Shown here one piece after another: positions 54,907-63,980 of a stretch of 64,000 nucleotides of DNA. The translations under genes were made by a program, and so were the position numbers. Every line of letters begins with the position of its first letter. The first letter of the stretch is position 1. The notes beneath the pieces were generated by a model. The model worked only from the letters and a program-made list of their open reading frames with translations, did no database searches and had not been told where the DNA came from. This stretch comes from Betaproteobacteria bacterium (GTDB lineage Bacteria; Pseudomonadota; Gammaproteobacteria; Burkholderiales; Casimicrobiaceae). The stretch lies in contig JAOUIA010000007.1 in the NCBI GenBank assembly GCA_029884335.1, positions 19,733 through 83,732 on the forward strand, written 5' to 3'.

Positions 54907-56025
54907 GTGCCCCCGACGACACATGAAGGGCGACCCGTCCCGTCGCTCACGCTTCGCCGCGTGGTCGCGCGGCCGGTCGTGCTCCCGCTCGCGCGGCCCA
55001 TCGTCGCGCGCATTGCCACCATCAGGGAGTGGCCGGTCATCCTGATCGACCTCGAGACCGAGGAAGGGATCACCGGCCGCAGCTACCTCGAGCCCTACGT
55101 GACGAAGGCGATGCGCTACCTCGTGCCGATGCTGGCCGACCTGGGCGAGCACCTCGCCGGCCGTCGCGTCGCGCCGGCGGAGCTCTACGAGGCTTCGCGC
55201 AAGTCGCTGCACTTCGTCGGCTACCAGGGCCTGTCGATGATCGCCGCGTCCGGCGTGGACATGGCCGCGTGGGACGCGCTGGCGAAGGCCGCCGGCGTGC
55301 CGCTGTGCGTGCTGCTCGGCGGCTCCGTCGGCGCGGTGCGCTCGTACAACAGCAACGGGCTGTGGCTGCAGGCGCCCGCGGCGGTCGCGCGGGAGGCGGT
55401 CGAGTTGCGCGACCAGGGGGGCTTTGCCGGGCTCAAGCTGCGCCTCGGCCGCGACCGCCTCGACGACGACCTCGCGACGATCCGGGCCGTGCGCGAGGCG
55501 GTCGGCGCCGACGTGCAACTGATGGTCGACTTCAACCAGGGCCTCGACCGCGGGGAGGCGCTGCGCCGCTGCCACGCGATCGACGGCCAGGGGCTCGCCT
55601 GGATCGAGGAGCCGCTGGTCTACGACGATCTCGACGGATGCGCGCAGCTCGCCGCGGAGCTGGCCACGCCGATCCAGATCGGCGAGAACTTCTACGGCCC
55701 GGGCGACCTCGCCGACGCGCTGCGGCGCAAGGCCTGCGACTTCGTGATGCCGGACTTCATGCGCATCGGCGGCATCACCGGCTGGCTGCGCGCGGCGGCC
55801 ATCGCGGCGACCGCGAACGTGCCGATGTCCACGCACCTGTACCCCGAGTTCGCCGCGCACGCGATGCGCGTCACGCCGACCGCGCACTGGCTCGAGTGGC
55901 AGGACTGGGTCGACCCGCTGCTGCGCTCGCCGTTTGGCGTCGAGCGCGGGATGCTTCACGTCCCCGACGCGCCGGGCGTGGGGCTCGAGTGGAACGAGGA
56001 CGCCGTCCGCCGCTACGCCGCGTGA
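54907..56025 (+). CDS. Mandelate racemase/muconate lactonizing enzyme-family sugar-acid dehydratase
   Basis: 372 residues from GTG 54907 (AGAGGGAG box). N-terminal capping domain to about 135, then the barrel: GLKLRLGR (KxR where mandelate racemase has KxK), metal ligands in MVDFNQ, WIEEPL and IGENF, Asp in VMPDFMRIGGITGW and the His base in STHLYPEF. Such proteins dehydrate or racemise sugar acids. Divergent placement to the L-KDA-dehydratase-like gene suggests it makes that enzyme's substrate. Its 3' end overlaps the DsbA-family gene by 13 bp. Confidence 0.9.
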   Translation: MPPTTHEGRPVPSLTLRRVVARPVVLPLARPIVARIATIREWPVILIDLETEEGITGRSYLEPYVTKAMRYLVPMLADLGEHLAGRRVAPAELYEASRKSLHFVGYQGLSMIAASGVDMAAWDALAKAAGVPLCVLLGGSVGAVRSYNSNGLWLQAPAAVAREAVELRDQGGFAGLKLRLGRDRLDDDLATIRAVREAVGADVQLMVDFNQGLDRGEALRRCHAIDGQGLAWIEEPLVYDDLDGCAQLAAELATPIQIGENFYGPGDLADALRRKACDFVMPDFMRIGGITGWLRAAAIAATANVPMSTHLYPEFAAHAMRVTPTAHWLEWQDWVDPLLRSPFGVERGMLHVPDAPGVGLEWNEDAVRRYAA

Positions 56026-56687
56026 GACGAAGGCTTGTCGAGCGCCTGCCGAATCGCGGCGACCATCGACTCCGGCGGATGCGCGCCGGAGAGCCCGACG
56101 CGGCCGGCGAAGATGAAGAACGGCACGCCGGTGATGCCGAGCCGGCGCACGCGCTCCTCGGCCTCGGCGATCTCCGCCGTGCCCGTGCCCGCGTCGAGCC
56201 ACGCGCGCGCGGCCTGCGCGTCGTAGCCCGACGCCGCCGCCAGCTCGACCAGGACGTCGCGGTCGCCGACGAAGCGGCCTTCGACGAAATAGGCGCGGAA
56301 CAGGCGCTCGACCAGGTCCTGCGCGTCGCCGCTCGCCTGCGCCCACGCGACGAGCCGGTGCGCGTCGCGGGTGTTCGGCTGGCGCGCAATCGCATCGAGC
56401 GCGAACCCGATGCCCGCCTGCCGGCCGGCGTCGCGCACGCGCTCGTAGATCTGCGCCGCGCGCGCCTCGCCGCCGAACTTCGCCTCGAGGTAGGCCCTGC
56501 GGTCCACGCCCGCGGCCGGCAGGTCCGGGTTGAGCTCGAACGGGTGCCAACGCACTGCGACGTCGCGCAGCCCGGGCAGCCGCGCCAGCGCGGCCTCGAG
56601 GTGGCGCTTGCCTATGTAGCACCAAGGGCAGACGACGTCGGAGACGACGTCCACGGTGAGCGCGGCGGAGGAGGCTGTGCTGTCCAC
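56013..56687 (-). CDS. DsbA-family (FrnE-like) oxidoreductase
   Basis: 224 residues without a signal peptide, so cytoplasmic. Active site VVCPWCYIGKRHLEAAL (CPWC) at residues 20-23, cis-Pro TGVPFFIFAGRVGLSGAHPPE, and FELNPDLPAAGVDRRAYLEAKFGG typical of FrnE/2-hydroxychromene isomerase-like proteins. Redox or isomerase role unproven. Divergent from earP, sharing a palindromic promoter region. Confidence 0.91.
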   Translation of the reverse strand: MDSTASSAALTVDVVSDVVCPWCYIGKRHLEAALARLPGLRDVAVRWHPFELNPDLPAAGVDRRAYLEAKFGGEARAAQIYERVRDAGRQAGIGFALDAIARQPNTRDAHRLVAWAQASGDAQDLVERLFRAYFVEGRFVGDRDVLVELAAASGYDAQAARAWLDAGTGTAEIAEAEERVRRLGITGVPFFIFAGRVGLSGAHPPESMVAAIRQALDKPSSHAA

Positions 56688-56692
56688 GCGCG

Positions 56693-56722
56693 GATTATGC
56701 CTGCCCGCGCTCCCGCATAATC
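56693..56722. promoter_or_regulatory. Divergent promoter palindrome between the FrnE-like gene and earP
   Basis: GATTATGC (56693-56700) and GCATAATC (56715-56722) are exact inverted copies 14 bases apart. Each contains a CATAAT -10-like box oriented to the gene it faces, only 6-10 bases from the start codon, so each transcript would have almost no leader. Could also be an operator. Confidence 0.45.
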
Positions 56723-56731
56723 GCCGCTGCC

Positions 56732-57892
56732 ATGGCCGACCGCCTCCAGCGCGCGACGATCGCCGTGCGCGTCGTCGACAACTTCGGCGACGCGGGCGTC
56801 GCGTGGCGCCTCGCGCGCCAGCTCCACCGCGAGCACGCGTGCGACGTCGTCCTGTGGATCGACGACGTCGCGACGCTCGCGCGCTTCGTGCGCGGCGCGG
56901 ACGCGCCCGACGCGCTCGTCGAGGGCGTGCGCGTGCGGCGCCTGCCCCCGCCCGACGACCGGGACGCCCCGCTGCCCGACCCGTGGCCGCACCTTCTCAT
57001 CGAGGCGTTCGGCTGCCGGCTGCCGGCGACGTGGCTCGACGCGATCGAGGCCTCCCGCGCGCCGCCGGTGTGGATCAACCTCGAGTACCTCTCCGCCGAG
57101 GACTGGGTCGACGGCGCGCACGGTCTGCCCTCGCCGCACCCGACGCGCAACCTCAAGCGGTGGTTCTTCTACCCCGGCTTCACCGGGCGCACGGGCGGCC
57201 TGCTGCGCGAGCGCGGCCTGCTGGAGCGGCGCGATGCGTTCGCGGCCGACCGCGCGTGCCGCGCGCGAGCGTGGGCCGACGCGGGGCTGCCGCCGCCGCC
57301 TGCCGATGCGCTCCTGGCGTCGCTCTTCTGCTACCCGGGCCGGGCCGTCGACGCGCTGCTGCGCGCGTGGGCAGGCGGCGGGCAGCCGGTGCACGCGCTC
57401 GTCCCGGAAGGCGTGGCCTCCGATGCCGTGGGCGCCTGGCTCGGCGAGCAGCCGCAGGCCGGCGCGGTCCGCGCCCATGGCGCGCTCACGCTCGCGGTCG
57501 TGCCGTTCGTCGACCAGGACGCGTTCGACCGCCGCCTGTGGGCCTGCGACTTCGCCGTGGTGCGGGGCGAGGACTCGTTCGTCCGCGCGCAGTGGGCCGC
57601 CGTGCCGTTCGCCTGGCACATCTACCCGCAGGCCGAGGAAGCACACCGGGCCAAGCTGGAGGCGTTCCTGGGCCGCTATCGCCGCGGGCTCGCCCCGCCG
57701 GTGAATGACGCATTCGGCGCCTTGACGCGCGCCTGGAACGTCGGCGACGCCGCGGGCGTTGCGCTCGGCTGGCCGGCGCTGGCGACCGCGCTCCATGCGC
57801 TGCGGGCCCACGCCCGCGGCTGGGCCGCAGCGCTCGCCGGACGTCCCGATCTCGCTTCGCAGCTTGTCGAATTCGCCCGTACGAGGGTATAA
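56732..57892 (+). CDS. earP: EF-P arginine rhamnosyltransferase
   Basis: 386 residues. Transfers rhamnose from TDP-L-rhamnose to Arg32 of EF-P. The essential Asp pair of the N-terminal domain is kept ([13 protein letters not shown]16 and D20), as are [43 protein letters not shown], and the C-terminal Glu in [13 protein letters not shown]. It sits directly upstream of efp, its substrate, as in other betaproteobacteria. Its stop TAA is part of the efp promoter -10. Confidence 0.96.
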   Translation: MADRLQRATIAVRVVDNFGDAGVAWRLARQLHREHACDVVLWIDDVATLARFVRGADAPDALVEGVRVRRLPPPDDRDAPLPDPWPHLLIEAFGCRLPATWLDAIEASRAPPVWINLEYLSAEDWVDGAHGLPSPHPTRNLKRWFFYPGFTGRTGGLLRERGLLERRDAFAADRACRARAWADAGLPPPPADALLASLFCYPGRAVDALLRAWAGGGQPVHALVPEGVASDAVGAWLGEQPQAGAVRAHGALTLAVVPFVDQDAFDRRLWACDFAVVRGEDSFVRAQWAAVPFAWHIYPQAEEAHRAKLEAFLGRYRRGLAPPVNDAFGALTRAWNVGDAAGVALGWPALATALHALRAHARGWAAALAGRPDLASQLVEFARTRV

Positions 57893-57893
57893 T
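57864..57893 (+). promoter_or_regulatory. Sigma70-type promoter of efp
   Basis: TTGTCG (57864-57869), 18-base spacer, and a perfect TATAAT (57888-57893) inside the last codons and stop of earP. Predicted leader about 20-25 nt to ATG 57921. Allows efp to be expressed independently of earP. Confidence 0.7.
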
Positions 57894-57920
57894 TATCGGT
57901 TCCCCGAACGGACCGCAATC

Positions 57921-58475
57921 ATGAAGATCGCACAGGAAATCCGCCCCGGCAACGTGATCATGGTGGGCAAGGACCCGATGGTCGTGCAGAAGGCCGAGTT
58001 CTCGAAGTCCGGCCGCAACGCGTCGGTCGTGAAGATGAAGCTCAGCAACCTGCTCACCGGCGGGCGCACCGAGGCCATCTACGACGCCTCCGAGAAGTTC
58101 GAGACGATCCAGCTCGAGAAGAAGGAAGTCACCTACTCGTACTTCGGCGACCCGATGTACGTGTTCATGGACGCCGACTTCAACCAGCACGAGGTCGAGA
58201 AGGACTCGATGGGCGACGCCATCCCGTACCTCGAGGACGGGCTCGCCTGCGAGCTCACGTTCTACGAAGGCCGCGCGATCAGCGTCGAGCTGCCGACGAC
58301 CGTCGTCCGCGAGGTCGCCTACACCGAGCCCGCCGTCAAGGGCGACACCTCGGGCAAGGTGATGAAGCCGGCGAAGCTCGCCTCGGGCCTCGAAGTGGCC
58401 GTGCCGCTGTTCGTCAGCATCGGCGACCGCATCGAGATCGACACGCGCACCGGCGAGTACAAGCGGCGCGTGTAG
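57921..58475 (+). CDS. efp: Elongation factor P (Arg32 type)
   Basis: 184 residues, full length. Helps ribosomes through poly-proline stretches. KOW-like domain 1 [23 protein letters not shown], with the modification loop KSGRN placing Arg at residue 32, the substrate of EarP. Domains 2 and 3: [52 protein letters not shown] and [24 protein letters not shown]. Arg32 fits the rhamnosylated EF-P class. Confidence 0.98.
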   Translation: MKIAQEIRPGNVIMVGKDPMVVQKAEFSKSGRNASVVKMKLSNLLTGGRTEAIYDASEKFETIQLEKKEVTYSYFGDPMYVFMDADFNQHEVEKDSMGDAIPYLEDGLACELTFYEGRAISVELPTTVVREVAYTEPAVKGDTSGKVMKPAKLASGLEVAVPLFVSIGDRIEIDTRTGEYKRRV

Positions 58476-58477
58476 TT

Positions 58478-58600
58478 CCCCCTCACCCCCGACCCCTCTC
58501 CAGCCCTCACCCCCGACCCCTCTCCCCGCTGACGCGGGGCGAGGGGAGACATCCACTCCCCTCTCCCGCCGTCAGGCGGGAGAGGGGTCGGGGGTGAGGG
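58478..58600. repeat. REP-type palindromic repeats between convergent efp and DUF748 genes
   Basis: Two CCCTCACCCCCGACCCC starts in tandem (58479 and 58505), two hairpins (CCCCGCTGACGCGGGG, CCCGCCGTCAGGCGGG) and GGGTCGGGGGTGAGGG at the end. It fills the gap between two convergent genes and could act as a bidirectional terminator. Ends 4 bp before the DUF748 stop. Confidence 0.85.
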
Positions 58601-58603
58601 CCG

Positions 58604-61600
58604 TCACTTCAACGCGAAGTCGACGCGCCGCGGCGAGCCCCTCGCTGCCTGCTCGCCCTGCTTCGGCGCGACGAGGGACACGCGCTCCGCAGCGACGCCG
58701 CGGGCGACGAGCGCGTCCTTCGCCGCGCCCGCCCGCTTGAGCCCCAGCTCCGCCAGCGTCCGAGCGTCGGGCTGGTGGCGCTTCGCCAGCGCGGCCTCCA
58801 TGTCGGCGGGTGTGGCCTCCTTCGCAGCGTCCGGCAACTCGCGGTACGCCGCCGCGATCCACTGCGCGCGCTCCTCGATGGCGATCACCGCCGTCTCCGG
58901 CGTCTCCGGCGACGGCGGCGCGCCGGGCTTGCCGGCCGACGCCTTTGCCTTCGCCGCACGCAGCGCGCGATCCAGCGCCTCCTTCGCCATCGCCTCGCCG
59001 TCGCTCGCGGCATCGACGCGCCCCGCCGCTTCGATCCTGAGCCCGGGACGGCTCGACAGCGCCCTGGCGAGCTTGTCGAGGCGCTCGTTCGTCGCGCCGT
59101 CGAGCGACGCGCTGCCCGCGGCAAACTCGACCCACGCGAGTTCCTCGCCACCGCCCGCAGCCGCTCCGAGCAGTGCGAACGGCGCCGTCGCCGCTTTCGC
59201 GAGCAGGCCCCCGAGCGCCTTGGAGATGAGGCCGAGCACCGAGAATTGCGGGTCGTCGATCGTGCCGCCGATCGGCAGGTCGAGGTCGATGACGCCGTTC
59301 GCATCCTTGAGCAGCGACACCGCGAGCAGCACCGGCAGCTTCGTCGCGTCGGGGCTCTCGACGCGCTCGCCGAACGTCAGCTGGTCGATCACCAGCCGGT
59401 TCTTCGCGTCGAGCTTGCGGTTCTCGACCTTGTAGTCGACGTCGAACGCTAGCGTGCCCTTCGTGATTCCGTAGCCCGCGTACTTGGCGGCATACGGCGA
59501 CAGCGGCGGCAGCTCGATGTCGCGCGCCTTGCCCGCGAGCGCGAGCGAGAGCTCGCGCGCGAACGGCTGGATACGTCCGCTCACCGTCACCGGCGCGGCG
59601 TCGTCGACCTTCGCGGTGAGCGCGACCTCGCCCGCCTGGGTCGGCGACAGCGACGACACCGTGCCGGCCACCTGCGTCAGGTTCGCGGAATAGTTGGGCC
59701 GGATGAAGAAGTCGCTGAAGTTGACGTTGCCGTTCGCCAGCGTGACGCGGCCCACCGCGACGGGCAGGCTGCCGTCGCCCGCGCGGCGAAGCGCCTGCTG
59801 CGCCGAGTCGGCCGCCGCTGCGATCGCCGCGCCCGCCCGTGGTCTCGCGGCGACGGCCTTGGCTGCCGCGGGCTTCGCGGCAGGCGGCGCCGGCCCGGTC
59901 CCGGGCGCGCCCCGCGCGAGCTTGGCGAGGTTGATCGTGCCGTCCGCGTACACGATGAGCCGCGCGTAGAAGTCCGTGAGCGACACGGCCTCCACGTTCG
60001 CCTCGAACGGCTCGTTGCGCACCCTCAGCTTGTCGAACGCGAACGCGCGCCACGCGAACAGCCGGCCGCCGGTGGGCGGGTCGAGCGCCTCCACGTTGGC
60101 CAGCGCGACGTCGCCGCTCCACGTAAGGCGCGTCGCGCCGCCGTCGCCGGCGCTCGCCTCGAGCCTGCCGCGCGCGCCGGCCGTGCCGCCGGTGAGGGTC
60201 AGGTTCGCCTCGCGCTCGATCAGCGGCTTGGCGACCATCAGCGGCAGGTCCGCGGCCTGCACGTCGAACGTGGCCGAGAACGGCTGCATGCCGTACGGCC
60301 CCTTGATCGCCAATCGCCCGCTGCGCTCGATGCGCGAGCGCAGGTCGACCGTGCTCTTGCGCCCGCGCGCGTTGCCGAAGTCGGTGACGACGATGCCGAT
60401 CTCGTCGGCGCGGGCCTTGAGCGGCGGCTTCGTCGTGGCGTCTGCTACCGCGAGTTCGCCGCGCTCGACGGCGAGCCGGGCGATGCGGAACTGCCACCCG
60501 TCGTCCGCGGCGGCCGCTCCGGCCGCGCCCGCATCGGGCTGCGTGCGGACGAGCCGCGCGACGTTCCAGTCGCCGCGCACGTCGCGCTCCGCGTGGACCC
60601 GGGGCCGCCGGATCGCCGCCGTCGCGATGGTGATGCTGCGCGCCGGCACGTCGACGTCGACGCCTTCGGCGGCGAACTCGGGCATGTGCCACAACGGCTC
60701 GCGTTCGCCGGGCTCGATCAGCACGAGGTCGCGCACCACGCCCCTGCCGGCCGTCAGCTTCACGTCGCCGTTCGCCGCGAGCGCGAACGACGACGCGTAG
60801 TCGGCGCTGCCGCTGCGGATCGCGAGGTTGAGCGCCTGCGCGACGTACGGGTAAAGGCGCGCGAGGCGCGCGCCGGCGACTTCGAAGTTCCCGGTCGCCG
60901 AGAACGGCGCGAGCGCGACCTCGGCAGCGAGCTTCGCGGCTGCCTCGTCGTCGACGCGGAACGACGCGCTCACTCTCCCCTTGCGCTCCGGCCCGGTCGC
61001 CAGCGTCTTCGCCGTCGCCTCGAAGGCCGACACGACGGCCTTGTAGGCCGGATCGATGCTCGCGTCCTCCACGCTCGCGCGACCATCGCGGACGCTTGCC
61101 TCCGCGACCTCGACGCGCCACGGCTTCGCGCCGGCCGATGCCGGCGCGCCCGCGCCTTCCGTCCACGGCCCGGCAAGCTCGATGCTGCCGTCGGCGAGCC
61201 TGCGCACGGCGAGCGACGGCGCGTCGATGGTGGCGCTGGCCACGCGCAGCGACTGCTCGCGCAGGTCGAGCCTCTCGAGCGCGACGCGGATCTCGCGCGC
61301 GGCCACCAGCGGCGCGTCGTCGCGCCGCCTGACGTCGAGCGCGGCGAGCGACGCCGTGCCGGCGACGGCGATCTCGGGCGCCGCGCCCGGAGGCTGCGCG
61401 AACGAGACCGTGAGGCGCGTGGTGAGCGCACCGCCGGCGAGGCGGAAGCGAAGCTTCGCCGGCAGGTAGTCGACGTACTGCGGCAGCGGCAGGGCTTCGA
61501 CGTTCACGTCGATGGCCGCCTCGTGGCGCTCCGAGAAGGGCTTCGCCTGGCCGGCCAGCGCCAACGGCGTCCCGTTGACGTTCGCTTCGAGCCGCGGTTC

Positions 61601-62167
61601 GACGTTGACCTCCGTGTAGTACGGCAGCGAGGACAGGAACGGCACGCCGACGCGGATCGCCTCGGCGCGATGCGCGCGCCGCATCGGCCGGTCGTCGAAG
61701 TCGATGCGGCCTTCGACGATCTCGATGTTGTTGAGCGAGTACCTCGCCGGCGGATCGGCCGACGGCGCCGTCCACTTGTCGAGGAGGTCGGAGACGTCGT
61801 AGCGGGTCTCGCCGGTGCGCGCGACGAAGAGGTGCGGACGCACGACGCGCAACGCGTCGACGACCGGCGCACGGTGCCACAGCGAGGCGATCGACGCGTC
61901 GGCCTCGATCGCCTCCACGCGCAGCAACGGCTTGCCGTCCGGCTGGTCGACGGCGAGCCCGTGCACGGTGGCGGCCAGCGCGAACGGGCGGACCTCGACG
62001 CGCTCGACGCGCACGGGGCGCGACAGCTCTTCGCCCAGCGCCTGCTGCAGCTTGTCGCGCACGACTCCGGGCGCGACGAAGTAGCCGATCAGCGCGTAGA
62101 GGACGACTGCCGCCGCCAGTGCGGCGAAGACTATGAGCGGCCAGCGGCGGCGTGCGACGGCGGGCAT
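58604..62167 (-). CDS. AsmA/DUF748-like inner-membrane-anchored envelope protein
   Basis: 1187 residues with one N-terminal membrane anchor (WPLIVFAALAAAVVLYALIGYFVAP) and a long periplasmic beta-rich repeat body of AsmA/DUF748 type (VRDKLQQALGEELSRPVRVERVEVRPFALAATVHGLAV, YDVSDLLDKWTAP, NIEIVEGRIDFDDRP, GGTIDDPQFSVLGLISKALGGLL). The C-terminus (AWVEFAAGSASLDGATNERLDKLARALSSRPGLRIEAAGRVD) is OmpA-like in pattern. AsmA-like proteins are bridge-type proteins implicated in phospholipid transport and envelope integrity. Convergent with efp across a REP cluster. Confidence 0.9.
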   Translation of the reverse strand: MPAVARRRWPLIVFAALAAAVVLYALIGYFVAPGVVRDKLQQALGEELSRPVRVERVEVRPFALAATVHGLAVDQPDGKPLLRVEAIEADASIASLWHRAPVVDALRVVRPHLFVARTGETRYDVSDLLDKWTAPSADPPARYSLNNIEIVEGRIDFDDRPMRRAHRAEAIRVGVPFLSSLPYYTEVNVEPRLEANVNGTPLALAGQAKPFSERHEAAIDVNVEALPLPQYVDYLPAKLRFRLAGGALTTRLTVSFAQPPGAAPEIAVAGTASLAALDVRRRDDAPLVAAREIRVALERLDLREQSLRVASATIDAPSLAVRRLADGSIELAGPWTEGAGAPASAGAKPWRVEVAEASVRDGRASVEDASIDPAYKAVVSAFEATAKTLATGPERKGRVSASFRVDDEAAAKLAAEVALAPFSATGNFEVAGARLARLYPYVAQALNLAIRSGSADYASSFALAANGDVKLTAGRGVVRDLVLIEPGEREPLWHMPEFAAEGVDVDVPARSITIATAAIRRPRVHAERDVRGDWNVARLVRTQPDAGAAGAAAADDGWQFRIARLAVERGELAVADATTKPPLKARADEIGIVVTDFGNARGRKSTVDLRSRIERSGRLAIKGPYGMQPFSATFDVQAADLPLMVAKPLIEREANLTLTGGTAGARGRLEASAGDGGATRLTWSGDVALANVEALDPPTGGRLFAWRAFAFDKLRVRNEPFEANVEAVSLTDFYARLIVYADGTINLAKLARGAPGTGPAPPAAKPAAAKAVAARPRAGAAIAAAADSAQQALRRAGDGSLPVAVGRVTLANGNVNFSDFFIRPNYSANLTQVAGTVSSLSPTQAGEVALTAKVDDAAPVTVSGRIQPFARELSLALAGKARDIELPPLSPYAAKYAGYGITKGTLAFDVDYKVENRKLDAKNRLVIDQLTFGERVESPDATKLPVLLAVSLLKDANGVIDLDLPIGGTIDDPQFSVLGLISKALGGLLAKAATAPFALLGAAAGGGEELAWVEFAAGSASLDGATNERLDKLARALSSRPGLRIEAAGRVDAASDGEAMAKEALDRALRAAKAKASAGKPGAPPSPETPETAVIAIEERAQWIAAAYRELPDAAKEATPADMEAALAKRHQPDARTLAELGLKRAGAAKDALVARGVAAERVSLVAPKQGEQAARGSPRRVDFALK

Positions 62168-62415
62168 GGCTGTCGTGCGACGGAAACCAATGCAGTCTAC
62201 GCCGCAGCCGGCTGTTCACGACACCGCCGATGTCAAACCACTTCTGCGACGGGAGCGCCGTACCCCCTGATGCGCCGCTGCTCATGCCGTCCGCCGGCGC
62301 CCCGCGTGCCGGGCCAAAGCCCCGCCAGGCGGTATGGGTTCTTGACGCAGGTCATCGAAAGGGCTGCCGTTTCCGCGCACCATGGCCCGGTGAAGTTCTC
62401 CGTCTCACCCCCTCG

Positions 62416-63450
62416 ATGGATGCCCCCATGCTCAACCTCCCGATGACCTCGGTAGCAACGAGCGCGTCGCTGCCGGCGCGCGAGGCCCGCGCGCAGGCCT
62501 GGCGAGCGTACCCGGAAGCGGACGAACTCGCGCACGCCATCCAGGGCACCCACCTCCGCATCACCCCGAGTTCGCGCGCCTCGGGGTCGTGGTCGCTGCT
62601 GCCGGTCGCGCTGGAGCGCGGCTTCGTCCAGTTCGTCGACGAGCCGGCAGCGGCGCTGACGTTCGGGACCATCGCCCGCGACATCGCCGGCTTCGGCGTC
62701 GCGCTCAGCGCCACGGGCGGCTACCGGATGAACGGCCACGTGGTCAGCGGCAACGTGTTCGCGATGTTCGGGCCGGGCGCCACGCACTTCGCGTCGAGCG
62801 CGGGCCCGACGCGATGGGCAAGCGTGTCGTTCGCGCCGGTGGATCTTGGCAATGCGCTGGGGGCGCTGCGCGGCGGCGAGCCGACCACGATCGGCACGGT
62901 GTTCCGCCCCGTGCTCGCCGCGCAGCCCGCGGCGGCCGCGGTGGTGGAGCTGCTGTTCGGCGCGATGGCCGCGGCCGAGCGCGACCCCAATGCGTTTGCC
63001 ACGTCGCAGGCGCGCAGCGGTCTCGAGCGCGCGCTGCTCGACGCATTCGCGCGCGCGGTCACCTCCTCGGAGAGCACCGCGGCGCCGGACCGCGCGAAAC
63101 TTCCCGCCACGCGGTTGGTGCGCCTCGCCGAGGACTACCTCGACGCGCACCTGCACACGCCGGTGTACGTCGCCGACCTGTGCGCGGTGACCGGCGCTTC
63201 CGAGCGCACGCTGCGCAACGCGTTCCACAGCGTCTACGGCGTCGGGCCGACGCGCTACCTCGTCTATCGCCGCCTGGCCACGGCGCGGCGCGCGCTGCGC
63301 CACGCCCAGGCGGGCGACACGGTCACGGCGATCGCGACGCACAACGGCCTGTGGGACCTCGGCCGCTTCGCGGCCGACTATCGTTCGCTGTACGGCGAGC
63401 CGCCGTCGGCGACCTTGCGCGCCGCCCGGGGCGGCGCGCTGGCGGCCTGA
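62416..63450 (+). CDS. AraC-family transcriptional regulator
   Basis: 344 residues. N-terminal ligand-type domain (IQGTHLRITPSSRASGSWSLLPVALERGFVQFV, AMFGPGATHFASSAGPTRWASVSF), then about 235-335 the AraC double HTH: YLDAHLHTPVYVADLCAVTGASERTLRNAFHSVYGVGPTRYLVYRRL, ATHNGLWDLGRFAADYRSLYGEPPSATLR. Resembles regulators of ethanolamine/aromatic pathways (EutR-like C-terminus). ATG 62416 is the first good start; the 248 bp before it hold no other gene. Target unknown. Confidence 0.93.
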   Translation: MDAPMLNLPMTSVATSASLPAREARAQAWRAYPEADELAHAIQGTHLRITPSSRASGSWSLLPVALERGFVQFVDEPAAALTFGTIARDIAGFGVALSATGGYRMNGHVVSGNVFAMFGPGATHFASSAGPTRWASVSFAPVDLGNALGALRGGEPTTIGTVFRPVLAAQPAAAAVVELLFGAMAAAERDPNAFATSQARSGLERALLDAFARAVTSSESTAAPDRAKLPATRLVRLAEDYLDAHLHTPVYVADLCAVTGASERTLRNAFHSVYGVGPTRYLVYRRLATARRALRHAQAGDTVTAIATHNGLWDLGRFAADYRSLYGEPPSATLRAARGGALAA

Positions 63451-63619
63451 GCTAGTCGAGGCCGCCTCTCGGACGGGGCGCGCTCCTTCGCGGGGTGCGC
63501 CCGCCGTCCATCGCCGCTTGCGCCTGGACGCGCGCGACGAAACGTCGCCGCGGCGGTGCACGCAGCGCCCGCCACAACGTGTCGAAGCCACCGCGCGGTC
63601 GTCACCAAACATGCCGTCG

Positions 63620-63665
63620 CTCCCGCGAAGGCGGGAGCCCAGTGTCGTTCACTCGGGAGTCGCTG
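63620..63665. repeat. REP-like hairpin repeat (CTCCCGCGAAGGCGGGAG type)
   Basis: Hairpin CTCCCGCGAAGGCGGGAG at 63620-63637, followed by GCCCAGTG and an inverted GCTGGGTCCCC near 63661-63671. This resembles a very common betaproteobacterial intergenic repeat. The 63451-63778 stretch otherwise holds no gene. Confidence 0.6.
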
Positions 63666-63778
63666 GGTCCCCGCCCCCCGACTGATGTCCTCGGGGGCAG
63701 GCTCTTCGGGGACGCCGAAGGGTCTTCATTCGCGCTCCTGATTGTCGATGAACATCAGCAGCCGTGCTTCGCGGCGCC

Positions 63779-63980
63779 CCCTCACCCCAACCCTCTCCCC
63801 CGATACCGGGGGAGAGGGGGCATTGCTCACGCTTGCGGGAGAAGGTCGCGGTGACGGGGCATTGCTCCCATTCACGGGAGAGGGTCGCGGTGACGGGGCA
63901 TTGCTCCCATTCGCGGGAGAGGGTCGCGGTGACGGGGCATTGCTCCCTCTCCCGCTTGCGGGAGAGGGTCGGGGTGAGGG
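63779..63980. repeat. REP-type repeats with a 39-bp tandem array
   Basis: CCCTCACCCCAACCCTCTCCCC opens and GGGTCGGGGTGAGGGC closes the region. Between them a 39-bp unit (CATTGCTCCCATTC...GGTGACGGGG) recurs with CATTGCT at 63821, 63860, 63899 and 63938. The two middle copies are nearly identical; the outer ones differ. No gene with plausible codon use. Confidence 0.85.

Noticed and set aside
63821..63980. Regular 39-bp repeats considered as a CRISPR array
   Set aside because: Repeats are directly adjacent without unique spacers, belong to a REP family, and no cas genes are present.
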